57,850 nucleotides of DNA from positions 1 through 57,850 of the forward strand of contig NZ_ANOH01000065.1 in the NCBI RefSeq assembly GCF_000346505.1, in the 5' to 3' direction. Position numbers and translations under genes: made by a program. The first letter of the stretch is position 1. The number at the start of each line of letters is the position of its first letter. Of this stretch, positions 18,428-27,241 are shown one piece after another. This DNA comes from Aporhodopirellula sallentina SM41 (GTDB lineage: Bacteria > Planctomycetota > Planctomycetia > Pirellulales > Pirellulaceae). Under the pieces are notes generated by a model. That model did no database searches, had not been told where the DNA came from, and worked only from the letters and a program-made list of their open reading frames with translations.

Positions 18428-20155
18428 CTAGGGTTTTCCATGTAGATAGATCTCCTGAATTTCGGCGGCGGAAAGCACGTCGGAAAAAATCGCAAACTCG
18501 TCGATGCTGCCGTTCAAATTGCGAATCGCAAAGTCTCGATCGGGCCGATACGGCCGTGTCCAGTTCCCGATCGTCGACGGGCCAAAACGAGTGTTCGTCG
18601 CGACTTGCTCCTTCGGAATCGCCTGCTCGTGAAGCAATTCGCCATCGAGATAGTGTCGCACAACACAGCGATCCACGTCGTAGGTGGTTGCTAAATGCAA
18701 CCACTTGCCGCTCAGTGACGGATCCCAAAATACGGGCGAGAGCACTTTCCGTTTGTTGACCGGTTTTTTCTTCCCTTTGGGAAACGCGCGAACCGAAAAG
18801 TAGAGTTGTCCGGTATCGAGAATCTGCCAATGAGGTTCGCCCTCATTGTAATCGTCGGTCAGGAACAGTGAGTTGTACCAACGGTCCAAACTATCGATGC
18901 GTACCCACGCCGAAAAAGAGAGCGAACGGTACTCACCGGGAATCGAAACTCGGACCCGGTCCCCAGGGTGTTTGAACTCCAACGACGTCTTCCCAGCCCA
19001 ACGTCCTTCCGCGGGAACCGCACCGACGATCGCACCATCGAGTTCCTGATCGACCGGCTCGATCCGACATCGCAGTCGCCGGTTCCAACGCCCGAAGTTG
19101 TTGAAGTCATAGTAGGCGATCAGACGCGGATCGTGACGGAACGATTCCGACCACGCTTGCCAGCGATGATATCGATCCAACTGCCGGGCGGAGACCTTTT
19201 CGTGGAACGATTGAACGTCGACAAACTCCTCCGGTCGAGCATCGGAATGGGCAGTCACTCCGTCTCGGCCGTGCGTCACCGCTTCACCCTCTTCCAACAG
19301 GCGAGCCACGTCACCGGGATGATGCACCTCAACCTCTCCTTCGAAGACCTCCACCCCCATCCCGTCGTCGGAGACCACGACTCCAAACTCGGTCCCCAAA
19401 TCAACCACTCGGGTATCGTTTGCTTCGACGGTAAACCCCAGCGCAGCGGGTGGTACTTGTGCCCGCAGTTTCCCTCGTTCTAACCTCGCCAAGTCGGTCG
19501 TGACCAACTCCAACTTCGCGGGCCCTTCGAGCACGACCGTCGCCCCGCAGAAAAACTCAATCTGGACGACGCCTTCGTCGATTTCGAAATTGCCCGGCAC
19601 GAGAGCCTGGCCGGCCGACAACTCACGCCCATCGACCATCGCGTCGACACCGGCCACCTGAGTCACCATGGCGACGCCCGGCGAAGAAGGCTCCGCGTCA
19701 GACCGCTGTGCCGATCCGGTAGCCATCGTGGGATGCCGTGAACCGTTGCCGCCGGCGACCTCGTCTTCCACCGGCCTCCGAAAAAAAACAAACACCATCA
19801 GCCCAGCGGCGATCGCTCCGATAAAAAATGCGAGTGTCCTGGACGAACGGTCGGTCGAACCGGAGAGCGCCCGATTGTCACGAGCGGCAGCGTGCAAATC
19901 CACCGACGCACCGAAACCTCTATTCGATACATCGCCCCCTTCGTTTCGCGTTGACCCCAAATCGCCCGACGCAGGAACAACGAGGCTTTCACCACGACCG
20001 GCCTCCGACCTCAATGCCGCGTGGAACGTTTGTAGCCGTGCGAAATGAATCCGCGCGTTTTCGTCACCGCGGAGCAGTTCACGAAGTCGCCGAACACCCT
20101 CATCACTGAGCGTGCCCGCGTCCCACTCGCTGAGCAATTCTTCGATTTCTTGCAT
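18428..20155 (-). CDS. FecR-domain / LamG-domain membrane regulator protein
   Basis: The 575-residue protein starts with a cytoplasmic helical part of about 110 residues (EIEELLSEWDAGTLSDEG, RELLRGDENARIHFARLQ). One membrane segment follows (TLAFFIGAIAAGLMVFVFF), then an extracytoplasmic FecR domain (QIEFFCGATVVLEGPAKLEL, VVDLGTEFGVVV, VEVFEGEVEVH). The C-terminal LamG/concanavalin-like domain contains LSFSAWVRIDSL, WLHLATTYDV and SIDEFAIFSDVLSAAEI. This is the usual partner of planctomycete ECF sigma factors and is likely an anti-sigma or sensor that binds carbohydrate outside. It directly follows the sigma gene: an in-frame GTG at 20167 overlaps the sigma stop as GTGA, while the ATG at 20155 lies eight bases after it. 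I use the ATG. Confidence 0.85.
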   Translation of the reverse strand: MQEIEELLSEWDAGTLSDEGVRRLRELLRGDENARIHFARLQTFHAALRSEAGRGESLVVPASGDLGSTRNEGGDVSNRGFGASVDLHAAARDNRALSGSTDRSSRTLAFFIGAIAAGLMVFVFFRRPVEDEVAGGNGSRHPTMATGSAQRSDAEPSSPGVAMVTQVAGVDAMVDGRELSAGQALVPGNFEIDEGVVQIEFFCGATVVLEGPAKLELVTTDLARLERGKLRAQVPPAALGFTVEANDTRVVDLGTEFGVVVSDDGMGVEVFEGEVEVHHPGDVARLLEEGEAVTHGRDGVTAHSDARPEEFVDVQSFHEKVSARQLDRYHRWQAWSESFRHDPRLIAYYDFNNFGRWNRRLRCRIEPVDQELDGAIVGAVPAEGRWAGKTSLEFKHPGDRVRVSIPGEYRSLSFSAWVRIDSLDRWYNSLFLTDDYNEGEPHWQILDTGQLYFSVRAFPKGKKKPVNKRKVLSPVFWDPSLSGKWLHLATTYDVDRCVVRHYLDGELLHEQAIPKEQVATNTRFGPSTIGNWTRPYRPDRDFAIRNLNGSIDEFAIFSDVLSAAEIQEIYLHGKP

Positions 20156-20163
20156 CGGGTCGC

Positions 20164-20694
20164 TCACAGCTCTGACATCTTTAATTGTTGAGAAACGCAC
20201 TTGAACAACTTCTGACGCACACGCGTCAACGCGACCTTCACCGCACCGTTGGTTCGACCAACCGACTCGGCAATGTCGGCAATCGATTGCTCGCGAAAAT
20301 ACCGTCGATGAATCAGCGCGCGATTTTCTTCGTCGAGACGCCCAAGGCAGGTGCGAAGCGGGACTCGGTAGTCGTCCAATCGTTCCATCTCGATTTCAAG
20401 CACGCCGCTGAGTTGTTCGGCGAGCTCGGAATCCACCAACAGTCGCTCCCGCCCATGATCACGGATATTTGAAAGAACTTGATAGCGGGCGATTCCAAAT
20501 GCCCACGGCGTGAAGGGTTTGCCGGGGTCAAATTCATCGATTTTTCGCCACAGCACCAAATTGGTCTCTTGAACCACGTCGCTAGCACGCGAATGGTTCC
20601 CCAGAAGCGAATACACGTACCCGTACAGACGCGTTTGGTGCTCGGTCAGGTGCTGAACAAATTGTTCGGTTTTATTTTCTGCGGTCACATCCAC
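20164..20694 (-). CDS. ECF RNA polymerase sigma factor
   Basis: The 176-residue protein has the two-domain layout of extracytoplasmic-function sigma factors. Region 2 contains HQTRLYGYVYSLLGNHSRASDVVQETNLVLWRK and the -10 recognition segment FTPWAFGIARYQVLSN. Region 4 contains the helix-turn-helix ENRALIHRRYFREQSIADIAESVGRTNGAVKVAL. It belongs to the group found in planctomycetes and verrucomicrobia next to FecR/LamG proteins. It heads an operon with the FecR/LamG protein, the cytochrome/DUF1549 protein and the DUF1501 protein. It probably drives its own operon in response to an outside signal, though no promoter motif could be identified. The start is the ATG at 20694. Confidence 0.92.
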   Translation of the reverse strand: MDVTAENKTEQFVQHLTEHQTRLYGYVYSLLGNHSRASDVVQETNLVLWRKIDEFDPGKPFTPWAFGIARYQVLSNIRDHGRERLLVDSELAEQLSGVLEIEMERLDDYRVPLRTCLGRLDEENRALIHRRYFREQSIADIAESVGRTNGAVKVALTRVRQKLFKCVSQQLKMSEL

Positions 20695-20886
20695 TCCGTA
20701 TCGAGCCGACTCATCTCACCCAGCCTTTTCCACCACATCCCCGATGGTTACAGCGGGATAGCCCATATTATCAAAATCGGGCAAAATACCTGTCGTTTTC
20801 ACCACGCGGCCGCATTCCACGCCGATTCGCAGCATCGATTTGCAACATCGATCCGCAAGTTTGAATCACCACGGAGACTCACCTTG

Positions 20887-22356
20887 ATGCTTCCTACGGA
20901 ACATGTGACCGGCGAACCGATGGCAGATGTCATCGCGAACCTCGGCGCGAATCTGTCGACGACGGACTGGAGCCCGTTGGCTGCCTCGCTGACGCAGATG
21001 CCGACCTCGTCGTCTCCCGCGTGGGTGATGTTGCTGTTCGCCGCGGTGATGATGGCGACGTACGTCGGGGTCGCGGTCGAACGATTCCACAAAACCGTCG
21101 CGGCGCTCTGCGGAGCCGCGGTGCTGGTCATCCTCAGCATCGCGTTGGACCTGTTTGAATACCACAAGGTCTATGAGTTCCTCAAAGAAGACCTTAACAT
21201 TTTCGGCGTGATCATCGGGACGGGCATCCTCGTCGACGTCGTTGGCAAGAGCGGCCTATTTCACTTCCTCAGCATGTGGATCGTCCGTTTCACCGGAGGC
21301 CGTGCGAGCTCGTTGTTCATGACGCTGTGCGTGGTCACGTTCCTCTTTGTCAGTGTGCTGACCATCGTGCCCGCGATGTTGATTCTCAGTTCTCTTGTGC
21401 TGGTGATCTGTCGATCGCTCGGATACAAACCGATGCCGCTGCTGCTGTCGGTCGCGATTTGTGCCAACAGTGGTGCGATCGCAACCTTCGCCAGTGGTCT
21501 GCCGAACATCATGATCGGAACCGCCGCGGGAATCCCCTATGTCGACTTCCTCAAAGTCTCGCTGCCGTACGCCGTGGTCAGCCTGATCGTCGCGATCATC
21601 GGATTGCGATTTTTCTTCCGGAATGACCTTCCCTGGAAGCAATCCGAATCGGACAAGGCCGCACTCAAACAACAAATCGAAGGCTTCGACCCGTGGGCGA
21701 TGGTGGAAGACCGCCGCGTGCTGCTGCGGAGTGCCATTATCTTGATCGCCACCGTGTGCGGTTTTGCTCTCGCTCAACCTCTCGGCGTTGGCATGGACTT
21801 TGTCGCCATGGTGGGAGCGACCGCAGCCTTGTTGTTCTCGGGCAAGGGAGTCGAAGACGCGATCGGCAAAGTCAACTGGACGGTGATCCTTTTCTTCATG
21901 GGGCTGTTCATCATCATCGGGTGCGTGAAAGAAACCGGGGCACTCAAATGGGTTGCCGAACAGGTGATCGCATTTTCCGGAAACAAGATTGCATTGCTGA
22001 TCCCTTTGATGGGTGTGTTCTCAGCGGTCGCGAGTTCCATCGTCGACAACATTCCGGTCGCCGCGACGTTGATTCCGATCGTCCAAGACATCTCCGGAGG
22101 CGAAACCGGGGTCCCGGCGGAGCCTTTGTGGTGGACACTGATCATTTGCTGTAACCTCGGCGGAAACGGCACCCCGATCGGGTCCATTTCCTGCGTGATC
22201 GCCATTTACGCTCTCAAAAAGGAAGTCGGCGTGCACGTCGGATGGGGCACCTTTTTGAAACTCGGTGGCGCGATCATGTTCGTTCAAGTCATCGGCGCAA
22301 TCCTCTACGTCATGTTCATGCACTCACAAGGCTGGATCCCCGCGATCGCGTCTTGA
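20887..22356 (+). CDS. Ion-transporter-superfamily permease (NhaD/ArsB/SLC13-like)
   Basis: The 489-residue integral membrane protein has about 11-12 hydrophobic segments and the paired signature loops of the ion transporter superfamily: FASGLPNIMIGTAAGIPYVDFL in the first half and CCNLGGNGTPIGSISCVIA in the second. These loops form the substrate site in NhaD-type Na+/H+ antiporters, ArsB-type anion pumps and SLC13 dicarboxylate carriers. The substrate cannot be told from sequence alone. The frame is open upstream to 20479 over the divergent sigma gene, but the ATG at 20887 has GGAG about ten bases upstream and precedes the first membrane segment. The universal-stress-like gene 54 bases downstream is probably co-transcribed and may regulate it. 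Confidence 0.85.
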   Translation: MLPTEHVTGEPMADVIANLGANLSTTDWSPLAASLTQMPTSSSPAWVMLLFAAVMMATYVGVAVERFHKTVAALCGAAVLVILSIALDLFEYHKVYEFLKEDLNIFGVIIGTGILVDVVGKSGLFHFLSMWIVRFTGGRASSLFMTLCVVTFLFVSVLTIVPAMLILSSLVLVICRSLGYKPMPLLLSVAICANSGAIATFASGLPNIMIGTAAGIPYVDFLKVSLPYAVVSLIVAIIGLRFFFRNDLPWKQSESDKAALKQQIEGFDPWAMVEDRRVLLRSAIILIATVCGFALAQPLGVGMDFVAMVGATAALLFSGKGVEDAIGKVNWTVILFFMGLFIIIGCVKETGALKWVAEQVIAFSGNKIALLIPLMGVFSAVASSIVDNIPVAATLIPIVQDISGGETGVPAEPLWWTLIICCNLGGNGTPIGSISCVIAIYALKKEVGVHVGWGTFLKLGGAIMFVQVIGAILYVMFMHSQGWIPAIAS

Positions 22357-22410
22357 CGCCATTTTGCAGCTAATCGCCTTCTCCGCTTCTCTACTTTTCA
22401 GGCCCCCGCG

Positions 22411-23400
22411 ATGGACGATGCATCAGATTTTGACCGCGACGTTGACGACTCGATGAGGTTGTTCGAACGCGCCCGCGTTGGCTCGGCGATGCCGCTGACT
22501 CCCACCCGTCCCGCCCGTGTACTGTTGGTGCTCGATGGATCGGACCAAGACCCGACGTCGATCGCCTCGGCGTTGCATCTTCGCGAGACCTGCAACACCG
22601 AAACACTAGTCCTCGACGCCCGTGAGGTCCCCGCCGGTGACTCCCCCGAGGACAACACGGAATCATCGACACCTTCTCCGGCCACTGAATTAGCCACCAA
22701 CACAGCCGGCAAAATCACCGGCAGCCGAGCCATCTCGCGGCCACCGGGCGAATCATTCGAAGCGATCCTCGATTCGCTCAAAACGCATGACGTCAACCTC
22801 GTGATCGTGCCGAGCCCGTTCGGACGTTCGTTTGAAAAAGTCGGCGCCGACAGCGTCGGGACAACCATTGACGTGCTTCTCTCTCGGTGTGCGGTCCCGT
22901 TCCTCGTGATTCGGCACCCCGAACAAACCCTGGCTGATTGCTCGCAACGCGTCAGTGTTCTGGTGGGCAGCGAATGCGATGTCGAAAATCGAGCCGCCGC
23001 GTGGGCCTTCGGACTCGCACGCCCCGGCGGAGAGGTGTCGCTCAACTTGGTCGTCGAAAAGGAACACTTCGAAAACGTCCGAGCGATTCTCGAATCGGTG
23101 GATCCCGGTAAACAGTTCAACGTCGATATGCTTGCCGACGTGCTCGCCAAAACGCACCAAAACCTGCATGCGGCCATGGTCAAAACCGCCGAAGACCTTG
23201 GCGTCCGCTACCACCTCATGCCACAACCCGGCGAGACCGCACCGCCTAATCCACTCTCGGACACGCACAAACAAATGCTCGTCCTGCCGCTGGAGGTCGA
23301 CGACCGGTTCACGCAGGGGTTCGTGATCGATCGCATTCGCCGCAGCCCGCACCCGGTCCTCGTCGTTGCCGGCCACGTCAAAGCCACGGAAGCCTCCTGA
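22411..23400 (+). CDS. Universal-stress-protein-like protein
   Basis: The 329-residue soluble protein has a UspA-like core: the first strand is [21 protein letters not shown], followed later by [15 protein letters not shown] and [14 protein letters not shown] second half resembles another alpha/beta nucleotide-binding-type unit ([20 protein letters not shown], ending [16 protein letters not shown]). A low-complexity acidic linker (about residues 78-105) interrupts the first domain. The ATP-binding motif G-2x-G-9x-G(S/T) of classical UspA is not clear, so it may not bind ATP. Its position directly after the permease gene suggests a regulatory or accessory role in transport, as seen for other transporter-Usp pairs. 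That is inference. Confidence 0.72.
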   Translation: MDDASDFDRDVDDSMRLFERARVGSAMPLTPTRPARVLLVLDGSDQDPTSIASALHLRETCNTETLVLDAREVPAGDSPEDNTESSTPSPATELATNTAGKITGSRAISRPPGESFEAILDSLKTHDVNLVIVPSPFGRSFEKVGADSVGTTIDVLLSRCAVPFLVIRHPEQTLADCSQRVSVLVGSECDVENRAAAWAFGLARPGGEVSLNLVVEKEHFENVRAILESVDPGKQFNVDMLADVLAKTHQNLHAAMVKTAEDLGVRYHLMPQPGETAPPNPLSDTHKQMLVLPLEVDDRFTQGFVIDRIRRSPHPVLVVAGHVKATEAS

Positions 23401-23545
23401 CGGCTCCGGATCAGAAAAACTCGTACAGAAGCGCTCCGCACAAACGTACAAAAAACCGCAGGTGCAGCACCCTTCGAGGAAGCCGCACGCTGAACTAAAA
23501 CATACGTGCTCTCCAAATTTCGCCACCCCGACACCGACACGATCC

Positions 23546-25174
23546 ATGCCCGACACCCTCAAAAACTTCCCGCAATTCCAAGCTCTTTCCTCACACTACG
23601 ACTCGATCAAGGACAAACACCTCCGCGATCTGTTCGCCGAAGACTCGTCGCGGGGCGAAACGCTGACCGCCGAGGGAGTGGGACTCTACCTCGACTACTC
23701 GAAAAACCGAGTCACCTCCGAGACCATTAACCTGTTGCTCGATCTCGCCCGTGCCTGCGAACTGCCGAGCCGGATCGAAGCGATGTTCTCGGGCGAGAAA
23801 ATCAACCTGACCGAAGGCCGCGCCGTTCTGCACACCGCCCTGCGTGCACCGTCTGACGCGGTTGTGCTCGTCGATGGCGAAAATGTGATCCCCGAGGTTC
23901 ACGCGGTGCTCGACAAAATGTCGGCATTCTGCGACCGCGTTCGCGACGGGAAATGGCTCGGACACACCGGCAAACGGATCCGGAACATCGTCAACATTGG
24001 CATCGGCGGTTCCGATCTCGGCCCCGTGATGGCCTACGAGGCGTTGAAAAGTTTCAGCCAACGCGATCTCACGTTCCGCTTTGTCAGCAACGTCGACGCG
24101 ACCGATTTTGCCGAAGCGGTCGTGGACCTCGATCCGATGGAAACACTGTTCATCGTGGCATCTAAAACGTTCACCACGATCGAGACAATGACCAACGCGA
24201 ACACCGCTCGCGAATGGTTGCTACACAAAATCGGTGGTGATGAATCGGCGATCGCGAAACACTTCGTCGCGTTGTCGACCAACGCGGAGAAGGTGTCCGA
24301 GTTCGGAATCGACACCGCCAACATGTTCGAGTTCTGGGACTGGGTTGGTGGTCGCTATTCAATGGACTCCGCCATCGGGCTCTCGACCATGCTCGCGGTC
24401 GGGCCTCAAGGCTTCCGCGAAATGCTCAGCGGATTCCGGCAGATGGACGATCACTTCCGCACCACACCGCTGGAGAAGAACCTTCCCGTGCTGATGGGCA
24501 TGCTGTCGGTTTGGTACTCGAACTTCTTCGGCGTCGAAACGACCGCCGTTCTCCCGTACGAACAATACCTCAAACGCTTCCCCGCGTACCTCCAACAGCT
24601 CACGATGGAGAGCAACGGCAAGACCACAACCGTCGACGGCCGAAAAGTGGGTTACGAAACGGGTTTGATCTACTGGGGCGAACCCGGCACCAACGGCCAA
24701 CACTCGTTCTATCAACTCATCCACCAAGGAACGCGTTTGATTCCTTGCGACTTCATCGCGTTTGGCAAATCACTCAACCCGATCGGACCTCACCACGACA
24801 TCCTCATCGCCAACGTCCTGGCGCAGAGCGAAGCACTCGCGTTCGGAAAAACCGCCGACGAAGTCAAAGCCGAGGGCACGCAGGATTGGTTGGTTCCTCA
24901 CCGCGTCTTCGAAGGCAACCGTCCGTCCAACACGATCTTTGGCGAAGAAATGTCGCCCGCGATGCTCGGCAAACTGGTCGCGTTGTACGAACACAGCGTC
25001 TATGTACAAAGCGTGATTTGGAACATTGACGCGTTTGACCAATGGGGCGTCGAACTCGGCAAAGTGCTCGCCAAGGCAATCATCCCGGAACTCTCACCTG
25101 AGCACAGCGAAGAACTCAAACACGACAGTTCCACCAACACATTGATCGAGCGGTACCGCAAAATGCGATCGTAA
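23546..25174 (+). CDS. pgi: Glucose-6-phosphate isomerase
   Basis: The enzyme interconverts glucose 6-phosphate and fructose 6-phosphate in the cytoplasm. The 542-residue protein contains the phosphate-binding motif [18 protein letters not shown], the [13 protein letters not shown] motif, [18 protein letters not shown], and the catalytic histidine/lysine signature regions [20 protein letters not shown] and [17 protein letters not shown]. The frame is open to 23366 and overlaps the preceding gene, but the ATG at 23546 ([14 protein letters not shown]) is the natural start. A terminator hairpin stands about 175 bases after the stop, with a palindromic repeat between. Confidence 0.96.
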   Translation: MPDTLKNFPQFQALSSHYDSIKDKHLRDLFAEDSSRGETLTAEGVGLYLDYSKNRVTSETINLLLDLARACELPSRIEAMFSGEKINLTEGRAVLHTALRAPSDAVVLVDGENVIPEVHAVLDKMSAFCDRVRDGKWLGHTGKRIRNIVNIGIGGSDLGPVMAYEALKSFSQRDLTFRFVSNVDATDFAEAVVDLDPMETLFIVASKTFTTIETMTNANTAREWLLHKIGGDESAIAKHFVALSTNAEKVSEFGIDTANMFEFWDWVGGRYSMDSAIGLSTMLAVGPQGFREMLSGFRQMDDHFRTTPLEKNLPVLMGMLSVWYSNFFGVETTAVLPYEQYLKRFPAYLQQLTMESNGKTTTVDGRKVGYETGLIYWGEPGTNGQHSFYQLIHQGTRLIPCDFIAFGKSLNPIGPHHDILIANVLAQSEALAFGKTADEVKAEGTQDWLVPHRVFEGNRPSNTIFGEEMSPAMLGKLVALYEHSVYVQSVIWNIDAFDQWGVELGKVLAKAIIPELSPEHSEELKHDSSTNTLIERYRKMRS

Positions 25175-25203
25175 GAACGCGATTCAAAATCACTCGTATT
25201 CTG

Positions 25204-25280
25204 TTCTCGGGTAGCCCGTAGTGGATCTTGTGAAAGATCCTCATGCAGCCGGATCTTCCACAAGATCCACTACCCGAGAA
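25204..25280. repeat. Palindromic repeat family A, copy 1
   Basis: An outer arm TTCTCGGGTA and a 20-base inner arm starting GTGGATCTTG are repeated in reverse at the right end. The inner arms match at 19 of 20 positions around the loop TCATGCAGCC. The left side carries an extra seven bases, GCCCGTA, between outer and inner arms. A related copy lies at 41993-42050 and a diverged one at 41735-41822. Confidence 0.85.
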
Positions 25281-25349
25281 GAAAGCCGACATAAACGACT
25301 ACGGCGTCTTTCACTCGGACACCTCAGAATACAAACCACTCAAAAGACA

Positions 25350-25386
25350 AACGCCACCGTTCAAACGAACAGTGGCGTTTTTTATT
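25350..25386 (+). terminator. Intrinsic terminator after pgi
   Basis: A stem of AACGCCAC-C-GTTC with GAAC-A-GTGGCGTT (one mismatch) closes an AAAC loop and is followed by a T-run. On the opposite strand it precedes T-rich sequence, so it may also serve the converging oxidoreductase gene. Confidence 0.8.
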
Positions 25387-25411
25387 GGCAACGAAGTTCG
25401 ATGAACAACGT

Positions 25412-26803
25412 TTAGGTCTCTTTCCAATCTCGCGCCCCCGGCAACGGGAAATATCCCTCGTCACCAGCCACGACCGGTGGAGCACTATCGAAAGTCATCT
25501 CGTCGAGTTGATCGCAGAACTGGAACTTCGAGTTCACAATTTCATCCCTGGTCACGACACGGTTCAGGTGACAGGCCGCCCGCCCCATTAACGATGCGTA
25601 GTCCGAATACACCGCTCGCTTGGCTTCGTTGTGCGGCAGGTCATTGCGGATACTCTTGATGAACGAAATCCATTCATAATCCCAAGGGCTATGAGCATCC
25701 GGCGTCGGCGACCATTCAATGTTGGCATCACTGACAACTTGGTCTTTAAACATGTGCACGGTTGCCTTGTGCACCTTGCCGGAAAACTGCGCGGCTTTCT
25801 TGGTTCCATGGACGAACGTGGCAAACTCATTGAACCCGCCTTGCGCCCGACGGAAACCACAAAATGCTTTCTTGCCGTTGGCGAACGTGAACTCCATCGA
25901 ATAGGTGTCCATGTTTTGCCCACGGTCCGTGCTCCCGACTTCTCGGCCTCCCATCCCATGACAGGAAACCGGCCAGTCATCCATGAGCCAACAGCACTCG
26001 TCGATTTGGTGAATGAGAAAGTCCACCATGTGTCCCGAACCGACCCACAGCAGTCCAATCTTTCCGAAACGCAGCTGTTCCTTCAGCACGTTCGATTTGT
26101 CGCGCTGATCGCCCATCCAACGACGGCCACCGAGTCGATTCGCACAAACGTAGGAGATGTCTCCGATCGCATCTTCGCGAATGCGTTCAATCAAGGCTGC
26201 CCGAGCCGGTGAGTGGCGGCACTGCAACCCGGCTGCGATTTTCACGCCGTTTTGTTCTGCCAATTCACCCGCACGCAGCATCCGATGCAGCCCCATCGGA
26301 TCGGTCGCAAACGGTTTTTCCATAAACACGTTGATCCCACGACTGACCGCATATTCAACATGGACCGGACGGATATAAGCGCGTGTTGTGCACAACGCGA
26401 CGTCGCCTGGTTTGAGCGTGTCGATCGCCTTCTTATAGGCATCGAAACCGATGAATTGACGCTCCGGTGGAACGTCAACTTTGTCCGCATACTTTTTCTT
26501 CAGCGACCGCAGACGCAGTTCAACATTTCTTGGGTCCAAATCCGCGGTGGCGTGCAGCGAGATCGGCCCTTGGTTGCTGGTCCCGAATGCATTGACCACC
26601 GCTCCGGTTCCCCGGCTTCCGCAACCGACCAACGCTAGTCGTATCATATTGTCTTCGCCAACATGCACCGACGTCGCGGCAGTGGCGGGCAGTACAGATC
26701 CAGCGGCCAGAACGCCGCCAGCTTGAATGAATCGCCTTCGATTCGAGCCTTCTGCCGATGGCAAGTGTGTGTCGGAATGGGCAGATGATTGCGGTTTACT
26801 CAT
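25412..26803 (-). CDS. Tat-exported Gfo/Idh/MocA family oxidoreductase
   Basis: The 463-residue protein has a twin-arginine type leader (SNRRRFIQAGGVLAAGSVLP) ahead of a Rossmann NAD(P)-binding domain with RLALVGCGSRGTGAVVNAFG. The family lysine motif appears as FMEKPFATDP, where the lysine is the usual catalytic residue, and the C-terminal alpha/beta domain carries GSGHMVDFLIHQIDECCW with a conserved histidine. Such proteins oxidise or rearrange sugars and related polyols; secreted Tat forms are common in planctomycetes and some act as glycosidases or dehydrogenases with bound NAD. The substrate is unknown. It stands alone, convergent with pgi. Confidence 0.88.
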   Translation of the reverse strand: MSKPQSSAHSDTHLPSAEGSNRRRFIQAGGVLAAGSVLPATAATSVHVGEDNMIRLALVGCGSRGTGAVVNAFGTSNQGPISLHATADLDPRNVELRLRSLKKKYADKVDVPPERQFIGFDAYKKAIDTLKPGDVALCTTRAYIRPVHVEYAVSRGINVFMEKPFATDPMGLHRMLRAGELAEQNGVKIAAGLQCRHSPARAALIERIREDAIGDISYVCANRLGGRRWMGDQRDKSNVLKEQLRFGKIGLLWVGSGHMVDFLIHQIDECCWLMDDWPVSCHGMGGREVGSTDRGQNMDTYSMEFTFANGKKAFCGFRRAQGGFNEFATFVHGTKKAAQFSGKVHKATVHMFKDQVVSDANIEWSPTPDAHSPWDYEWISFIKSIRNDLPHNEAKRAVYSDYASLMGRAACHLNRVVTRDEIVNSKFQFCDQLDEMTFDSAPPVVAGDEGYFPLPGARDWKET

Positions 26804-27241
26804 GGGTGTTCACGCGATCGTTCGAGGTGGGATTTGACGGAGGGAAGGCGCAGTATACACCACCTTTGGTTGCGATTCACACCACTACGCACAGGCGGAT
26901 TGTCGCACGACTCTCAACGAGACACACCGAACCATCGCGTTTCAGATCGCTCGCAATCTGCCAATGAAACCTTTCAAATCAACACGCGAACAACACATTC
27001 TGATTGTGTGAAATCCCTGGATTTGCGTCCCCCAACCAGCGAATCAGCCATCGCAAACAGGTACAATCGCAAACGCTTTGGCACACGCATCCGAGCCCAG
27101 ACGTCCTGAACACATTCCCGTTTGATGTGACACAGCCGTGTCCGCTGGCGGTCTTTTCGGTGTTCACCCTGGTGCGGTCATTCGGTTGGACAAACGTCCG
27201 TCTTGATTCGATGCCGGTTACTCTTTCTGCAGGAACAAACC
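26804..27241. other. Divergent intergenic region before the sulfatase gene
   Basis: About 440 bases separate the oxidoreductase and sulfatase genes. Short frames are present on both strands but none has a signal peptide or a recognisable motif. I see no repeat or RNA gene here. Confidence 0.4.
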
